Both the position numbers and the translations under genes were made by a program. From assembly GCF_036711975.1 (NCBI RefSeq), contig NC_091968.1, positions 9,920,001-9,984,000 of the forward strand: a stretch of 64,000 nt of DNA, given 5' to 3'. This document shows positions 46,920 to 59,504 of the stretch, piece after piece. Within the stretch, counting starts at the first letter, position 1, and the number at the start of each line of letters is the position of its first letter. The notes below the pieces were generated by a model. That model saw nothing but the letters and a program-made list of their open reading frames with translations. It made no database searches and was not told the DNA's origin. Source of the stretch: Onthophagus taurus (lineage: Eukaryota; Arthropoda; Insecta; Coleoptera; Scarabaeidae).

Positions 46920-47460
46920 AATAATAGTTCATGAAGTAAAGGAAAGATCAGAAGAAATAGGGTTAACAATGAATATGAGTAAAACAACGCAACAATTAAA
47001 TTGCTTAAATGGAACCGCTATAAAAGATGTAGAAGACGAATGCATAAAACTGACGGGGACAGCATTTGGCAAGCTATAACATGTATTATAAAGCAAAAAG
47101 AAGAAATTTACAACATACATGAAGGTCTATGAAGGTAAAGGTACTAAAACAGGCTACCCAACGCCACATGGAACGAGCCGTATTAAAAATACGAATAAGT
47201 GATAAGAAATCAATAGAATGGATAAGACAACGCACCATGATGGAAGACGTAATGGACACAATATTGAAAGCAAAATGGTATTAGGCGGGTCACATCAGTA
47301 GGATGGAGAGAACAAGATGGACAAGGAAAACAACTGGATGGAAACCGTCGGAAGTCTCATTATGCTATTTTAGGAAACACCTAGAATGGAAGAATATGGA
47401 TGATATCAGCTGAAAACATAAAAAAAGTGGGAAATATGTAGGGAATTTCATATAACTCGC
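46920..47460 (+). pseudogene. RTE-like LINE C-terminal relic
   Basis: EVKERSEEIGLTMNMSKTT, then QRHMERAVLKIRISDKKS, IRQRTMMEDVMDTILKAKW, and YWAGHISRMERTRWTRK in shifting frames. This is the same C-terminal domain type as at 19540 but more diverged. Ends near 47450, close to the hairpin cluster. Confidence 0.6.
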
Positions 47461-47479
47461 AATATATGAATGCAGTAAC

Positions 47480-48130
47480 TATAGTTACGAAAAGGAGAAG
47501 CTTTGCTTGGAAAAGGTGACGTCCTTATAATAACTTTGAGTTTTCGTCTTAAGAGCCGCACGGCTAAACCCGAATGTTTCTGGTTCTATGACTAGTGTTA
47601 ATCCTAGTGATAGTGCTAGTGCACTACTAGAACTAACACAAGACCTAGAACTAGAATCATTTGGGTTTAGCCGTCTTGAGAGACGTGCGGCTAAACCCGA
47701 ATGTTTCTGGTTCTAGGTCTAGTGTTAGTTCTACTTTTCGTTCAATAAAAATATGCCACAATGTAACGCTGAATAGCTATTAAAACTAGAACTAACATTA
47801 GACCGAGAACTAGAAATATTCGGATTTTACCGCACGTCTCTTAAGACGGCTAAACTCGAATGATTCTACTTCTAGGTCTTGTGTTAGCTCTAGTGACTGT
47901 CTAAAACTAGAACTAACACTGGATCTAGAACTAGAAAGGAGCGGGTTTAGCCGTGCGTCATCACACCAGTTAGCCATTAGTTTTAGTTCAATAAAAATAT
48001 GCAACACAGTGATATCTTATGTCAACTAGCGCTACCTACCACTGTCACTAGAACTACCATTAGACCTAGAACTAGAAACACTCAGACATGTTGCATTTTA
48101 TGTGGGACAAAGTAATTAGGTACGCCCTGG
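47480..48130. repeat. Hairpin repeat cluster, copy 3 (inverted)
   Basis: Same family as 34880 and 37425 but in the opposite orientation: it begins with the complement of the TTTTCCAAGCAAAAC tail and ends CATTTTATGTGGGACAAAGTA. Contains two or more nested hairpins, for example around GGGTTTAGCCGTCTTGAGAG at 47663. Confidence 0.8.
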
Positions 48131-48803
48131 TTTTTATGGAAATATACTTTTGTATATTGCGTTTTAAGTGAAATACACTGTATGTCCGTAAATTGACAAA
48201 GAAAGGCTGAATAGGAAGAAAGCGAGAGGTAAATGTTGGAGAAGGGCAGTAAATATCTGCATATCCAATAAATCTACAAGCAAATTCGTTTCCCCATTGA
48301 CTTAATATGGTTTCTTAGGTTGCTTTCCATTACAATTAGATTTGAGCGTGGTTTTACATTATTTTTGGAATGGAATGGTTGGATGTGGTTGAGTTGATTT
48401 TGGACAGCGTTGCTTGTTTTGGGATTGAGTTTCTTCAAAGTTGGGTTATTTTTGGGTAGAGTTATATTTTGGTTTCCTTGTTTTGGAGTAGGATTAAGTT
48501 TTAATTGAGCTACTTTGAATTTTACTTTCGCTAAACGTAAATTTCTTCATTTGGATCTAAGTATATTTATTTTAGTTTTCGGATTGAAACGTTTGAGTTG
48601 CTTTTGGACAGAGTTGCTTGTTTTGGAATTGAGTTTTTTCAAAGTTGGGTTGTTTTTGGGTTGAGTTATATTTTGGTTTCCTTCATTTGGAGTAGAATTA
48701 AGTTTTGATTGAGTTATTTTGAATTTTACTTCCTTTAAACGTAAATTTCTTCATTTAGATCTTTATTTCGAGTTGAATTAGGTTGTAAATCTAAATAAAT
48801 CTA

Positions 48804-48989
48804 CACTGAGAGAAATGGATTGTGCTATGCACTAAAAATATACTATAAGGTATAATACTTTACTACGAAAAGTGACAGCGAGACGAGATTGTATTCAGTA
48901 CAATAAATATAATGAATATAATACAATGAATTGCTGCATGTATAATATTTTTTCTATAATACGATTTGTACAATCTATTTCTTTCGGTG
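48804..48989. mobile_element. TA-flanked MITE (family D), copy 1
   Basis: 186 bp with inverted ends CACTGAGAGAAATGGATTGT and CACCGAAAGAAATAGATTGT. TA on both sides. Uninterrupted units of the host tandem repeat (48270, 49575) show the empty site AATCTA followed by the next repeat bases. Confidence 0.85.
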
Positions 48990-49273
48990 TAGAAGAAAAT
49001 TCGTTTCCCCATTAACTTAATGTGGTTTCTTAGGTTGGTTTCCGTTAGGATTAGATTAGAGCTTGGCTTGGCTTTGTGTCAAGCTGGTATTGAAATGGAT
49101 TAGATTAAGTTGTGGTGGAATTGGCTTATTTTGGTGTTACATTGTTTTCGGATTGGAATGGTTGGATGTGGTTGAGTTGCTTTTGGACACAATTGCTTGT
49201 TTTGGGCTTGAGTTTCTTCAGAGTTGGGTTGTTTTTGAACTGAGTTATATTTTGGTTTCCATCTTTTGAGGAA

Positions 49274-49472
49274 CACTGAGAGAAATGGATTGTACTATGC
49301 ACTAAAAATATACAATAAGGTTTACTACGAATAGTGACAGCGAGACGAGATTGTATTCAGTACAATAAATGTAATGAATGTAATACAATGAATTGTGGCA
49401 TGTATACAATGAATTGCTGCATGTATAATATTTTTTCTATAATACGATTCGTACAATTTATTTCTCTCAGTG
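49274..49472. mobile_element. TA-flanked MITE (family D), copy 2
   Basis: 199 bp, about 90 percent like copy 1 by eye. Differs by a duplicated ATGAATTG(C/T)GGCATGTATA-type segment near 49395. The right end CTCTCAGTG is followed by TA; the left flank reads AA, probably a mutated TA. Confidence 0.8.
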
Positions 49473-49959
49473 TAGGATTAAGTTTCGATTGAGTTACTTT
49501 GAATTTCACTTCCGCTAAACGTAAATTTCTTCATTTGGATCTTTATTTGGAGTTGAATTAGGTTGTAAATCTAAATAAATCTAGAAGCAAATTCATTTCC
49601 TCATTAACTTGATATAATTTTTAGGTTGGTTTCCGTTTAGATTTGAGCTTGGTTTGGATTTGTGTCAAACTTGTATTGAAATGGATTAGATTAATTTGTG
49701 GTGAAATTGGCTTATTTTGGTGTTACATTGTTTCCGGATTGGAATGGTGGGATGTGGTTGAGTTGCTTTAGGACAAAGTTGCATGTTTTGGGATTGAGTT
49801 TTTTCAAAGTTAGGTTGTTTTTGAGTTGAGTTATATTTTGGTTTCCTTCCTTTAGAGTAGGATTAAGTTTTAATTGATTTACTTCGAATTTTACTCCTGT
49901 TAAACGTAAATTTCTTCATTTGGATCTTTATTTGATGTTGAATTAGGTTGCTTTGGAGC

Positions 49960-52900
49960 TTGTTTGACTTGCTCAACATAATCACATCTCCAGCTTGCAT
50001 TACAATAAAATGAGTTGGTTGTTTTAAGGTTGTATGTTTTGCGGGTAAGTTGCTTTGAAGTAGGATTGGTGATTTGGGGTTGGGTTAATGTGTGTTTAAG
50101 CTAAATTCAGCTTTAGGACTAGATTTGGTCGCTCTTAATTTAAGTTAGTTTGATACTTAATTGCTTTCAGGTTGAGTTAGTTTGGTTTAGTTGGCTATGA
50201 TTCATTTATGATTTCAGTTGGCTTAGTAAGGGTTTAGCTGAGTCCAGACTTAGGCTCGGCCAGGTTGACATAGAACTAGCTTCTTTTGAATCTAACAACC
50301 ATACCTCAAATTTAGATTAGAATGCTGGGCTTGTGTGTTTGACTTGCTTTGGAATTGGATAGCTTTAATTAGATTAAGGGAATGAACACTCTCCACTTAT
50401 GACGTAAACAAAGAAGTATCTCATCTATAAAAGTCGAAACCAATACAAGCCTAAAAACATGGCTTGCGATTCCACCTAATAGAGTCTTTAAGTGGACTTA
50501 ATCGCCATCTTTGAAGGTAAAACTTTTACAACATCAATTTATAACAGAAAATATGTTTTAGCTATGACCAGGCAAGTGATGGACTGTCACTTAACACGTA
50601 AGGAGTTAACTAAAGTGTCACTTAACAAGCTTTGCTAGGAGAGCTGGTTCTCAAATCAGAGAGAAAGAAAGAAATTTTGCCATTAAGTTAAATAATTGCT
50701 ACATCAATTTCATCATTATCTTCTTTATCAGATTCTGACCTTGGCGAATTAATTTGGAAATATAGAGTAGAAAGTCGCAACTAAAAAACCATTCACTTTG
50801 CATATTCTAAACACATAATCGATGAATGTTGAAGAAAAATGATAAATTTGAAAAATATTTCCATATAAATTATGCTGTTGATTAGAAATAAAAATATTAC
50901 ACGTAATTACGTCAAAAATAAAGATTACATTAAATATTTATATTTGTTATCGAGTGGTTAAGTTAAATTTGTCACAGTTTCCAACCCGAAAAACATCTAT
51001 CTTAGTTTACCCAAGAAATAAAGCAGGTCAAAAACAAACATTTAAAATAGAAGATAATTTTATCTTTATTTTTCCACTCAAAAATTAAATTTAAACTATA
51101 TTTAGAACAAAATTTTTAAAACTGTATTTTTGAAAAATCTAGGAAATAGTACAAATAGAACAACCGGTGGCGCTATAGACAATACATGGAGAGGAAAAAA
51201 ATTCGTCTCCTCCCCTTCGATGGTAAAGCGGTTGTTGGGGCAAAAACGTTCGTTTTTTCGTGTGTCTTGTTGCCTGATGTCGATTTTTTTCACGTTTTTT
51301 ACGAAATCGGAGCGCACCTGGACCATGGGAGGAGGGTGACTCGTGCGCGGCTCCACGTGCTGCGGCAGCACGAGCTCTTAAAAAACCCCTAGGAGAGACG
51401 CGAGGCATGCGCGAGCCTTCGAGTTTTTTATCGCCTTTTTTGATTCCCGACTGCGATGTGTGGTGCCCCCAAAGAGAACAGATCGTAAAGGGGATAACAT
51501 GTTAGAAAAAGAAAAGAAATCCATCGAGAACCAGTCAATGAAGTTGTAAAACGTGAAAGATTACAATCATTTTATATTTTACAAAAAAAAGAAATAATTA
51601 AAATTCAAATTAAATTAATTCCGATGAAAGCAATTAACGTTTTATATTAGTAAAAGTAGGAAGAAGACGAAAAAGTAACGGATCAAAGAGGAAGGAAACA
51701 GCAACAACGAGGTCGTTTCAATTTTCTCTCTGACTCGCAGTTGGAAATGTTCATTATTAAATCTTATTAAATCGCAATTGGGAGAATGGGAGAGTGAGTA
51801 AAAGAGGTGGAGGATAAGATCAAGGAGGTGGATGCGACGGAGAAGAGACGAGAGGAACGTAAAGGAGGACGGTAAACAGCTGTTAAGTGCGTTAAGACAC
51901 AAAAGAAGCGAAAATCTCAAAGAAGTAGCGAACTCGCTTCGCTGCCGGCGTCGAAAATTTTAATAAAGGCCTTTCAACACTTTTTTAGTGAAATCTTTTA
52001 GCAATGAAAGGCAATTAAATGAAAAGCAAATTAGATCATCATACTTCATCAGCTTTTATAAGTAATGAAATTTTAAATGATCTCACATAGGAAATTTGTT
52101 TGTAAAAGGTTTCTATTGTCCCTTTTACCTTCCCACGATTTCGCAAATTTGTGTGTATCGAAAAAAGAAGGATCAATCAATAACCCTAAATGTCCCGTCC
52201 GAGCATCCGAGAGAGGTCAGAGGAACGGAACGAAACCAACCCATTTTTGAAATGTATTTGCGTTCCCACGTATTATTATGTCTTCTTACACAAGTTTGGA
52301 CCACAGGTCCATTGGACGATCGGCGTCCAGGTAAAAGGGCGAAATATTCTATTACCCCGTACCTGAGCACCCCCAGAATTTGCAATTCGGCCTATTTATC
52401 AAATATAAGGGTTCTCCTATTTTTTTCTTCTTTTTCCTTAGCCCGTTTCTTCTCGTTTTCGTTAAGATTTTTGTGAGGGCCATTCATTGCGCAAGATTCG
52501 TTCTGGAACCTATCGTTCTTGGCAGGTAGGAGCAACACACACACATGGTATTTTTAATATTTAGTGAAACGGAAATGGCCAAATGTTTCGATTCTACTCG
52601 AAATCCTTCTTTTTTGAGAGGGAAGAGATGAAGGTGGGTGGGACGATTTCGGAGTTGTTTTCGACTTCTTTCAAAGAAAACGGATAAAATGTTATGTATT
52701 TTTTTACATTTTTTTTAGCCAATTTTAAATGTTTCTTTTTGGTAATATGAAACTTCCTGGTTGAAGTATTTTTGCTGGACATTCATGATGGTGACCAAAA
52801 GGGGGTTGGTGACGTAACATTAGATCAGACTGTACTCTCACGACTTCCCTTTCCTGATGATGGTGGTGGTGGTGGTGTGGACCCCTCATTTTTGCCGAAT

Positions 52901-53090
52901 TTAGGGAAAATCCCTTCCCGAATACTCGCCTACACCCTATATTCCAGATATAACTCTCTCTCCTATTTCGTTTCACTAACAACAAGGGGTTCTTTCGTCT
53001 GTATCACATTGTTTTAATACTTTACGAATAGAGTAACATCAGGAAATAAGAAAAATAATCTTTTATTTTAAATGTTAAAATATTTTATTT
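49960..53090. other. Intergenic, no gene recognised
   Basis: 50000-50400 is decayed G/T-rich repeat. 51130-51480 is CpG-rich and 52090-52990 is moderately GC-rich with a (GGT)n run near 52860. Short frames (51102-51408, 52096-52476, 52725-52985) lack domains, and the His-rich one is just the GGT run read backwards. No TE ends seen; single-copy regulatory DNA is possible. Confidence 0.3.
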
Positions 53091-53717
53091 TAGATGATTT
53101 CTGATTCATTTATTGCTTCTTTACAGATAATTTTGAACTGTTTCGAATATTCTGTTCCATTCCTTATTTTCAACCTGTATCTGTATCATGTATATTTTAA
53201 AAAATCGAACCGAATGGTTCGTATTGTTGGTATGTTTGACTAACACTGTGGGAATGTTCTATGTAGTAGGAAAGATATTGAGTAATATTAGGGATGATAT
53301 TCAGAGATGCCATAAACAATATTAATGGCTATTAATGATATTGCAAGATGTTGGGTGATATCAGGAGAGAGCTGGAAAATGCTAAGGATAATGTAAAAGG
53401 ATTTCATACAAAATGTTGAGGAAAACCAGCGACAATGAAAAATGTACCAATTCATTGGTACCAAATGTACCAATGAAAATGTTGAAAAATGTTAGGGGTA
53501 ATGTTAAAATGTACGATTAATAATGTTGGAAGATATCTGGCACAGCTTGAAAGATGTCATAGACAATGTTGAACAAAACCAGCGATAATATTAAAGGTTA
53601 TCGGAACAAAATTGAGATGTATTAGTCGTGATGTTGAATAATATCAGAGATGATGTTAATAGATTATGGGAAAGATATACAATGACACCAGAACAGTTGG
53701 AAAGATATTAAAGATGG

Positions 53718-54165
53718 GCCTCAAATCGCCGAGATTGCTTGTGGGCGAGGAGGGCGCTGGATTTTATATATCAGCCCAAAATCGTCAGCTTTTGACGGTT
53801 TTAGCACCTCGCCCGCAAGCGACCTCGCCGTTTTGAGGATAAATGCCTTCTTACAAGACACATTGTATCTCAACCAAGATATATAAGAAACCACACCTAT
53901 AAGAAAACAATTACTTTATTTCGGCGAGGTTGCTCGCGGTCGAGGAGCTAGAGTTGGTTTGTCAACACAAAATCGTCCACTTGGAAGATTCTAGCGCCTA
54001 GCCCGCAAGCGACCTCAGCGATTTGAAGCGAAATCGTTATATATCTTTGTAAAAGTATAAAGTTTCTTACAAGAAGACCTTGAATCTCACACCGCCGAGG
54101 TCGCTTGCGGGCGAGGCGCTAGATTTGATATGTCAACACGAAATCGTCGGCCTTGGAGGATTGAT
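53718..54165. repeat. S satellite, left arm part
   Basis: Copies of CGCCGAGGTCGCTTGCGGGC alternating with its complement, spaced by short AT-rich spacers. Diverged relative to the right-arm array. Confidence 0.8.
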
Positions 54166-56250
54166 AACATATTTATAAATTTTGTCATTGGCAATTTCAC
54201 TACCTCTGTCACGGAACCCAATCTGTCAGATCATCGGGCGCAGTGTATTAGATATGTCGGCCGTTGACTGGGTGTGTAAATTTGTTGTTTTGCAATTTGT
54301 TTAGTCAGTTTGCGTGGAAGATGTTGGATGATCTATACTTAAATGCTAACGATAACTTTGACATATTTCACGAGAAATTCTGGAATAGTTTTAGTATGTG
54401 TTCTCCGGAGAAATGCTTCTCAACTAGAAAGCGTGATTATGGTGTCAGATGGTACAATGACAATCTCAGGGAAATGCGTGCTGGTTATAGTTTGGTTTGT
54501 GAGTTATACTGCCGTTATAAAAAAGACTATCATTGTGAGTATAGAAAGGCTATAGCTGAAGCTAAGCTGGAGGCAACTAGCAGCTTTATAAACACTGCAA
54601 AAAATAAAGCTAGTGCAGTGTGGTCAATAATATATGAAAATAGAGTCAACGATAAAAGCAATCTAAATAGTAATCTTGATCCGACTGTGCTGAATAGGTT
54701 TTTCGTTGATACTCCCAATGATATTGTTGAAGGGCTGCCAAGTGGTGTGCTTGATCCCATTCTCATATGTGAATGTGTGGATCAAATGGTAGCGCAATTT
54801 CGTTTTTCAGAAATTGGTCCTATTAAAGTACGTGAGCTGCTCTGTTCATTGAAGTAGTAGTCCTACACGTGATGTTTTTTCCATCCCAACTTATTTTATA
54901 AAGAGGAATGTAGACATGTACGTGCTGCCGTTGGCAAAGGTTCTAAATTTAGTATTTGCTGATTCTCAGTTTCCTGATATATTGAAAATAGCTAACGAGG
55001 TGCCCGTGCATAAAAAAGGAGATACTACGGATTGCTCCAATTATAGGCCAATAAGTGTACTGCCAGCTTTTTCCAAGGTGTTTGAGCGTGCAATGTATGA
55101 TAAAATGGTTTGTTATATACAAGGAAATAACTTGCTTTACCCAAATCAATACGGATTTCGAAAGGGTAGGTGCACGTCGGATGTTGTTGTCAAATTCGTT
55201 GACATGTCCTTAGATTCTTTTGAAAGGGGTCATCATTGCATTGCAATGTTTTTGGATCTGATGCTGGTATTTGACTGCGTGTCACTTCCGATTCTCTTGA
55301 GGAAACTATCTAAAGTGTATAACTTTGCTAGTGACGCTGTTGCTCTTGTCGAGTCCTACCTGAAGAATAGAACACAGCAAGTAACGTTGCATGGTGCAGT
55401 ATCGAGTGAGCTCAGTTTGAGGCGAGGAGTACCACAGGCATCCATACTTGGCCCGCTGTTATTCCTGCTTTATATTAATGTCTTTCCTTAGTATTTGGCC
55501 CCGGTTGCGGGGCCTGATTTTGATCGGGTCATAGAGAGATCTGATCTTGTTCTGACTAGGACAAGGGAGTAGTTCATTGCCAATGAGCTGTGTTTGAACC
55601 AAGATAAAACTACTAGAATGGCGATTTCATTGAGGCGAGGTTCTGGGTGTGTCTATTGCCCCTCCCGCGTTGATATTTGACGATCATGTGTGTGCTATTG
55701 GGAGTAAGATTTGTAATGGTGTTTACCTTTTGCATAGGATACCTAAGATTGTGGATGGAAGAGTCCTTAAAGCTGCATACTATGCCTTTATTCACTCCCA
55801 TATTAATTATGCTATTTTGGCTTGAGGGACAGCCCTGCAAGTCAATATGCTTTTAGACTTCAGCGTAGGACGGTGGGTGTGCTGGGTAATCTTGGTTATG
55901 CTGAGGATTGTAGATCTTTGTTTATTAAGTTTCAGGTTCTGACCTTGCCTTTACTTTACGTTCTTCAGTCAACTATATATGCACATAAACGTATTGGTCA
56001 GATGCCTACTCATGGGGATCTTCATGACTATAATACTCGTAACAGAGATAATATATATGGTCAGTATCGCAGATTGACTAGAGGGCAGCGGGGATCGAAT
56101 TACATAACTCAGGTTTTATATAACAGGCTGCCAGCTGGGGTTCGTGACTTGACGCTGGCTAGTTTAACGTCTAAGCTCAGGTCGTATCTAATTGTAAAGG
56201 CGTTCTACGCTGTTGACGAGTTTTTGCAGAGTGATGTTGTAATATAGGGA
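54160..56250 (+). pseudogene. LINE ORF2 inserted in the left arm of the foldback
   Basis: Starts inside the endonuclease end (IDNIFINFVIG, TEPNLSDHRAQC, about 54160-54245), then a linker (54264-54857). RT follows from 54916: VPVHKKGDTTDCSNYRPISV, LYPNQYGFRKGRCTSD, MFLDLMLVFDCVS (motif A), RRGVPQASILGPLLFLLYIN (PQG motif altered to PQA). A stop at 55489 follows, and the YADD region is lost. The C-terminal domain, 55822-56247, has HDYNTRNRDNIY and TQVLYNRLPAGV. The satellite continues on both sides, so the LINE lies within the arm. Confidence 0.8.
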
Positions 56251-56261
56251 AACGCTGCATG

Positions 56262-56960
56262 TCATCATGCGTGACCTCGGCGATTTGAGGCGAAATTCAA
56301 CACACTTGTAAGAAATCATTTACCCTCACTCCGCCGAGGTCGCTTGCGGGCGAGGCGCTGGATTTAGTTATTTAATTCGAAATCGTCCACTTGTAAAGTT
56401 CTAGCACCTCGCCCACAAGCGATCTCGGCGATTTGAGACGAAATCGTTCTTTATAGAATATCTTTCTAAAAGTATAAAGTTTCTTATGAGAAGACATTAA
56501 CCTTCACACCGCCAAGGTCACTTGCGGGCGAGGCGCTAGGTTTAATATATCAATACGAAGTCGTCACTTTTGGGGGATTCTATTCCTTTAGGTTGGGTTG
56601 AGATACATCAATAGTAATGTTGAGAGTTGTTAGGTATGTTGGGTTAGGTTGGGTTGAGTTGGGTTGGGTTAGATTAAGTTAAAATACATCAATAATAATG
56701 TTGAAAGGTGTTAAGGATGTTGTTTAGTTATGTCCCAGTGGAGATGTTAAGAAATATCAAGAATAACATTTAGATATATAAATGATGATGAGAAAAGTAT
56801 TGCGGTAGACTACAACAGAATGCAGAAAAGAGGCAATGTTGAGAGATAAGGAAGATAATGAGAGACGGTGGGATAATATTAGATGATATCTGTCAGAGAC
56901 GATGTTTAGACATATCATAAACAATGTCCTCGAAGACTTTGGGAAATTTATTACTGATTT
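56262..56960. repeat. Left arm continued: S satellite and GGTTGGGTT-type repeats
   Basis: S-satellite copies to about 56590, then TTGGGTTGAGATACATCAAT and AATAATGTTGAAAGGTGTTA repeats, which are the inverted equivalents of 61714-61540. Confidence 0.75.
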
Positions 56961-58255
56961 TATCACTTTATGTTTCCTAGTAGTATAGAAACATTATTCT
57001 TTTCTTAAACAACAGTAACTGGAGTTTATGTGCAAGATACAGTTGTATTTTGAAATTGTTGATATCGATGTTTTGCAAATCATAAAGAAAGAATTTCTCC
57101 AAAACATTTTTTTATTAGACCTTAATTTTTGCCGCCATCCTTATAATATTACGCAACGTGTAATCACCCCGTTACACAATATGATTGGTTAAGCGAACCC
57201 TTTCCCTTCACTCACTTTACTGTAACCCGTTAGGTCAACGGAAAGCGAAAGGGTTCCCTTAGCCACATCTACCTGCTACTCCCATTGGCGTTTTGGAACC
57301 CCTTTTACACGGAAATCTCGTCCCGAAAAGGGGTAATGACCCTTACCTCTTTCGACAACAAAACCCTTTAACATCATCTTTTCAAAACACCCTTTTCGTA
57401 ATGTTTACGCAAATATCAAAACGCACTTTTGTGATGTGTGGGAATTCGTAATATTGGATATTCACAGAAATTTTATTACAAAAATTTTTATATTTTGATT
57501 CATAAAGGAAAAAAAAAATAAGATGATTAAGAAGTTTTTTTCTTTTAAGTTTGTTTTGATGTAAGGGTTCTTTTTTATTTGGGTGTTAACCGCGGGATGC
57601 GAGCAAAAAAAAGTTTGGGTGTAAAAGTGTGCGCGTGATCAGGTAGTTTTTACCCGAAGGGTTAAGACGCGCAGCCCTTTTTTTATAGAGACGCGGGTTT
57701 TTTTTATTACTATTAAGTTATTAGAGGTTAACCGCCTATTAGAGGCACGCGACCAGGTAAAAAAGGGGTACATTACGACCTTCCGGGTTTTTTTTATCAT
57801 TTATAGGTACCCGGAAGTTACAAAAAAAAACTCTGAGTTATAAAGGAGTGTTTACTTTAATAATTTAAAAAGGCTAAAAAATATTTATGTGATAAAATTC
57901 ATCAAAATGATTCTTGTAGGAACCCCTATTGATTTTTTTGTTCCTTTTCGGTGTAGTTCTAATCCGTTGTTGCTATTGGTTGGGAATAGTTGAAGGGACA
58001 TGGTCCAGTGGGACTGACCCTTCTTCTCTCTACTCATTTATCGCGAACCCCTCCGTTATAGTACGATTTTCTGTATACGATTTTCTATACTACCACGTTT
58101 TTTTCTTCTTTCAATGAGGGAGAAACGTCGAAAATGATGATGGCGAATAGGGGACTGAGAGAAAAAAAATGCAGCATGCGCTCATAAAATTACTTGAAAA
58201 GACGAATAATTTACTGTTAAAGAAGAAATAAATTCGATATTATAATAAAACCTTG
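56961..58255. other. Loop sequence of the foldback, single-copy in appearance
   Basis: 57120-57420 and 57560-58120 are GC-richer and contain no transposase or RT motifs. The longest frame (57929-58117, plus) has no domain. Looks unlike the surrounding repeats and may be captured host DNA. Confidence 0.3.
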
Positions 58256-58425
58256 ATGTAACGGACTAATACGAGGAAAGGTGTTATAGCCAAAAGTCTG
58301 AAGACGCACGGTTAAACCCGAAACTGTCTAGTTCTAGGTTTAGATTTAGTTCAATGAAAAATATACAACAATCTTACGCTCAATAACAACTAAAACAAGA
58401 CTAACACTAACCTTTCCGTATGCTG
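58245..58425. repeat. Hairpin-family fragment with Tigger-like end
   Basis: TAAAACCTTGATGTAACGGA resembles the terminus at 37471, then GTCTGAAGACGCACGG and TAGTTCTAGGTTTAG. Truncated, and followed by the flanking duplication of the next LINE. Confidence 0.6.
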
Positions 58426-59395
58426 TTAATAATAATAATAATAGTTTATTGTTCAACAATACATATATACAAAAACTGTATTAATGCTAATTAAATTTTA
58501 AAAAAACTAAAGAAAAAATAATAATAGTAAATGTTGAAGGATTATAAAGTCGCGGATTCAGTGCCATGGCCAAAAGACCATTACTGTTTTTCCACCGCAA
58601 CCTTAAATTTAAAAAAGCTATCAAAACAGGCCAGAAAATGCCTAAAAAGAACTTAAAGCTAAGATTCCGTATTATCCCCAAATTATCGATCTTAAAGAAT
58701 CAAAATTTAAAGCTAATGCTATCAAACAACATAACATAAATTTAACAACCTTCCGGGATGTTCCTGAATGTTAAAATCACTGCATGTTGAAAAGGTAATT
58801 AAACAGCAAACATTTAAACGCACGGCCACGTTTCACTTTTATATAATCTGGGATAGAGTTGTATAGAGAATATACACTGTAGGTAAATGATCGCTCAAAA
58901 AGGGTGGTCCTATGCCTAAGACGGTTTATAACATTTCTATTTCTGATATTGGCACTATGCAAGTCACCTCTAAATTAAATCTTTCTAGCTAAGTAAGATG
59001 GATAGCGACCAACAATCATGTTATGATAAAGTGTAAGTGATAGCATTTTAATACAAGGCCTCATATTAAGCCATCCAAGATCCTTCAATTTATAAGTTAT
59101 ATGGTCATATTTTCTTATGTCGAAAATGTACCGCATACAAGCATTCTGCACACGCTGCATCCTAGACACGCCAGCCACATCGTGACAAGAACTAAAGACT
59201 GGAGCACAATAATTAAAAATGGACAGCACAGTGCTTTCACATAAAATTGTCTTAAGCTTGACGCTGAAAACATTCCTAAAAGGATACAAAACCTTTAGGT
59301 TTAGAAAACTCAAACCTAAAACTCTTGAAATATGCTGCCGATATTGAAATCAATAATAAGACCCAGATTCTTCTCCTGTAGTGATATAGGAATCA
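58426..59395 (-). pseudogene. 5'-truncated LINE, C-terminal domain, with target duplication
   Basis: Minus strand: IPISLQEKNLGLIIDF, LSIFNYCAPVFSSCHD, VQNACMRYIFDIRKYDH (same family as the LINE at 8170-10560), GRYPSYLARKI, a stop, then NRNVINRLRHRTTLFERS and SVYSLYNSIPDYIKV to about 58777. The 3' end is a TATTATTATT tail. Direct repeats CACTAACCTTTCCGTATGCT (58405) and CACTAGCCTTTCTGTATGCT (59396) flank it. Confidence 0.8.
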
Positions 59396-59504
59396 CACTA
59401 GCCTTTCTGTATGCTATTGTGACCTATTTCAATACCTTTCTCATCATCATTAATGTATCTAAATGTTATCCTTGATATTTCTTAACATCCCTACTGGTAC
59501 TCAA

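Larger units (their letters stand above)
48280..49960. repeat. GT-rich long tandem repeat (about 4 partial units)
   Basis: Units recur with GGATGTGGTTGAGTTG, TTGAGTTTCTTCAAAGTTGG, AGTTATATTTTGGTTTCC and AAACGTAAATTTCTTCATTT in fixed order, about 300-400 bp each once the inserted MITEs are removed. Similar but more decayed G/T-rich sequence continues to about 50230. Confidence 0.75.

Noticed and set aside
52725..52985. His-rich minus-strand ORF
   Set aside because: The His run is a (GGT)n microsatellite; no flanking domain.
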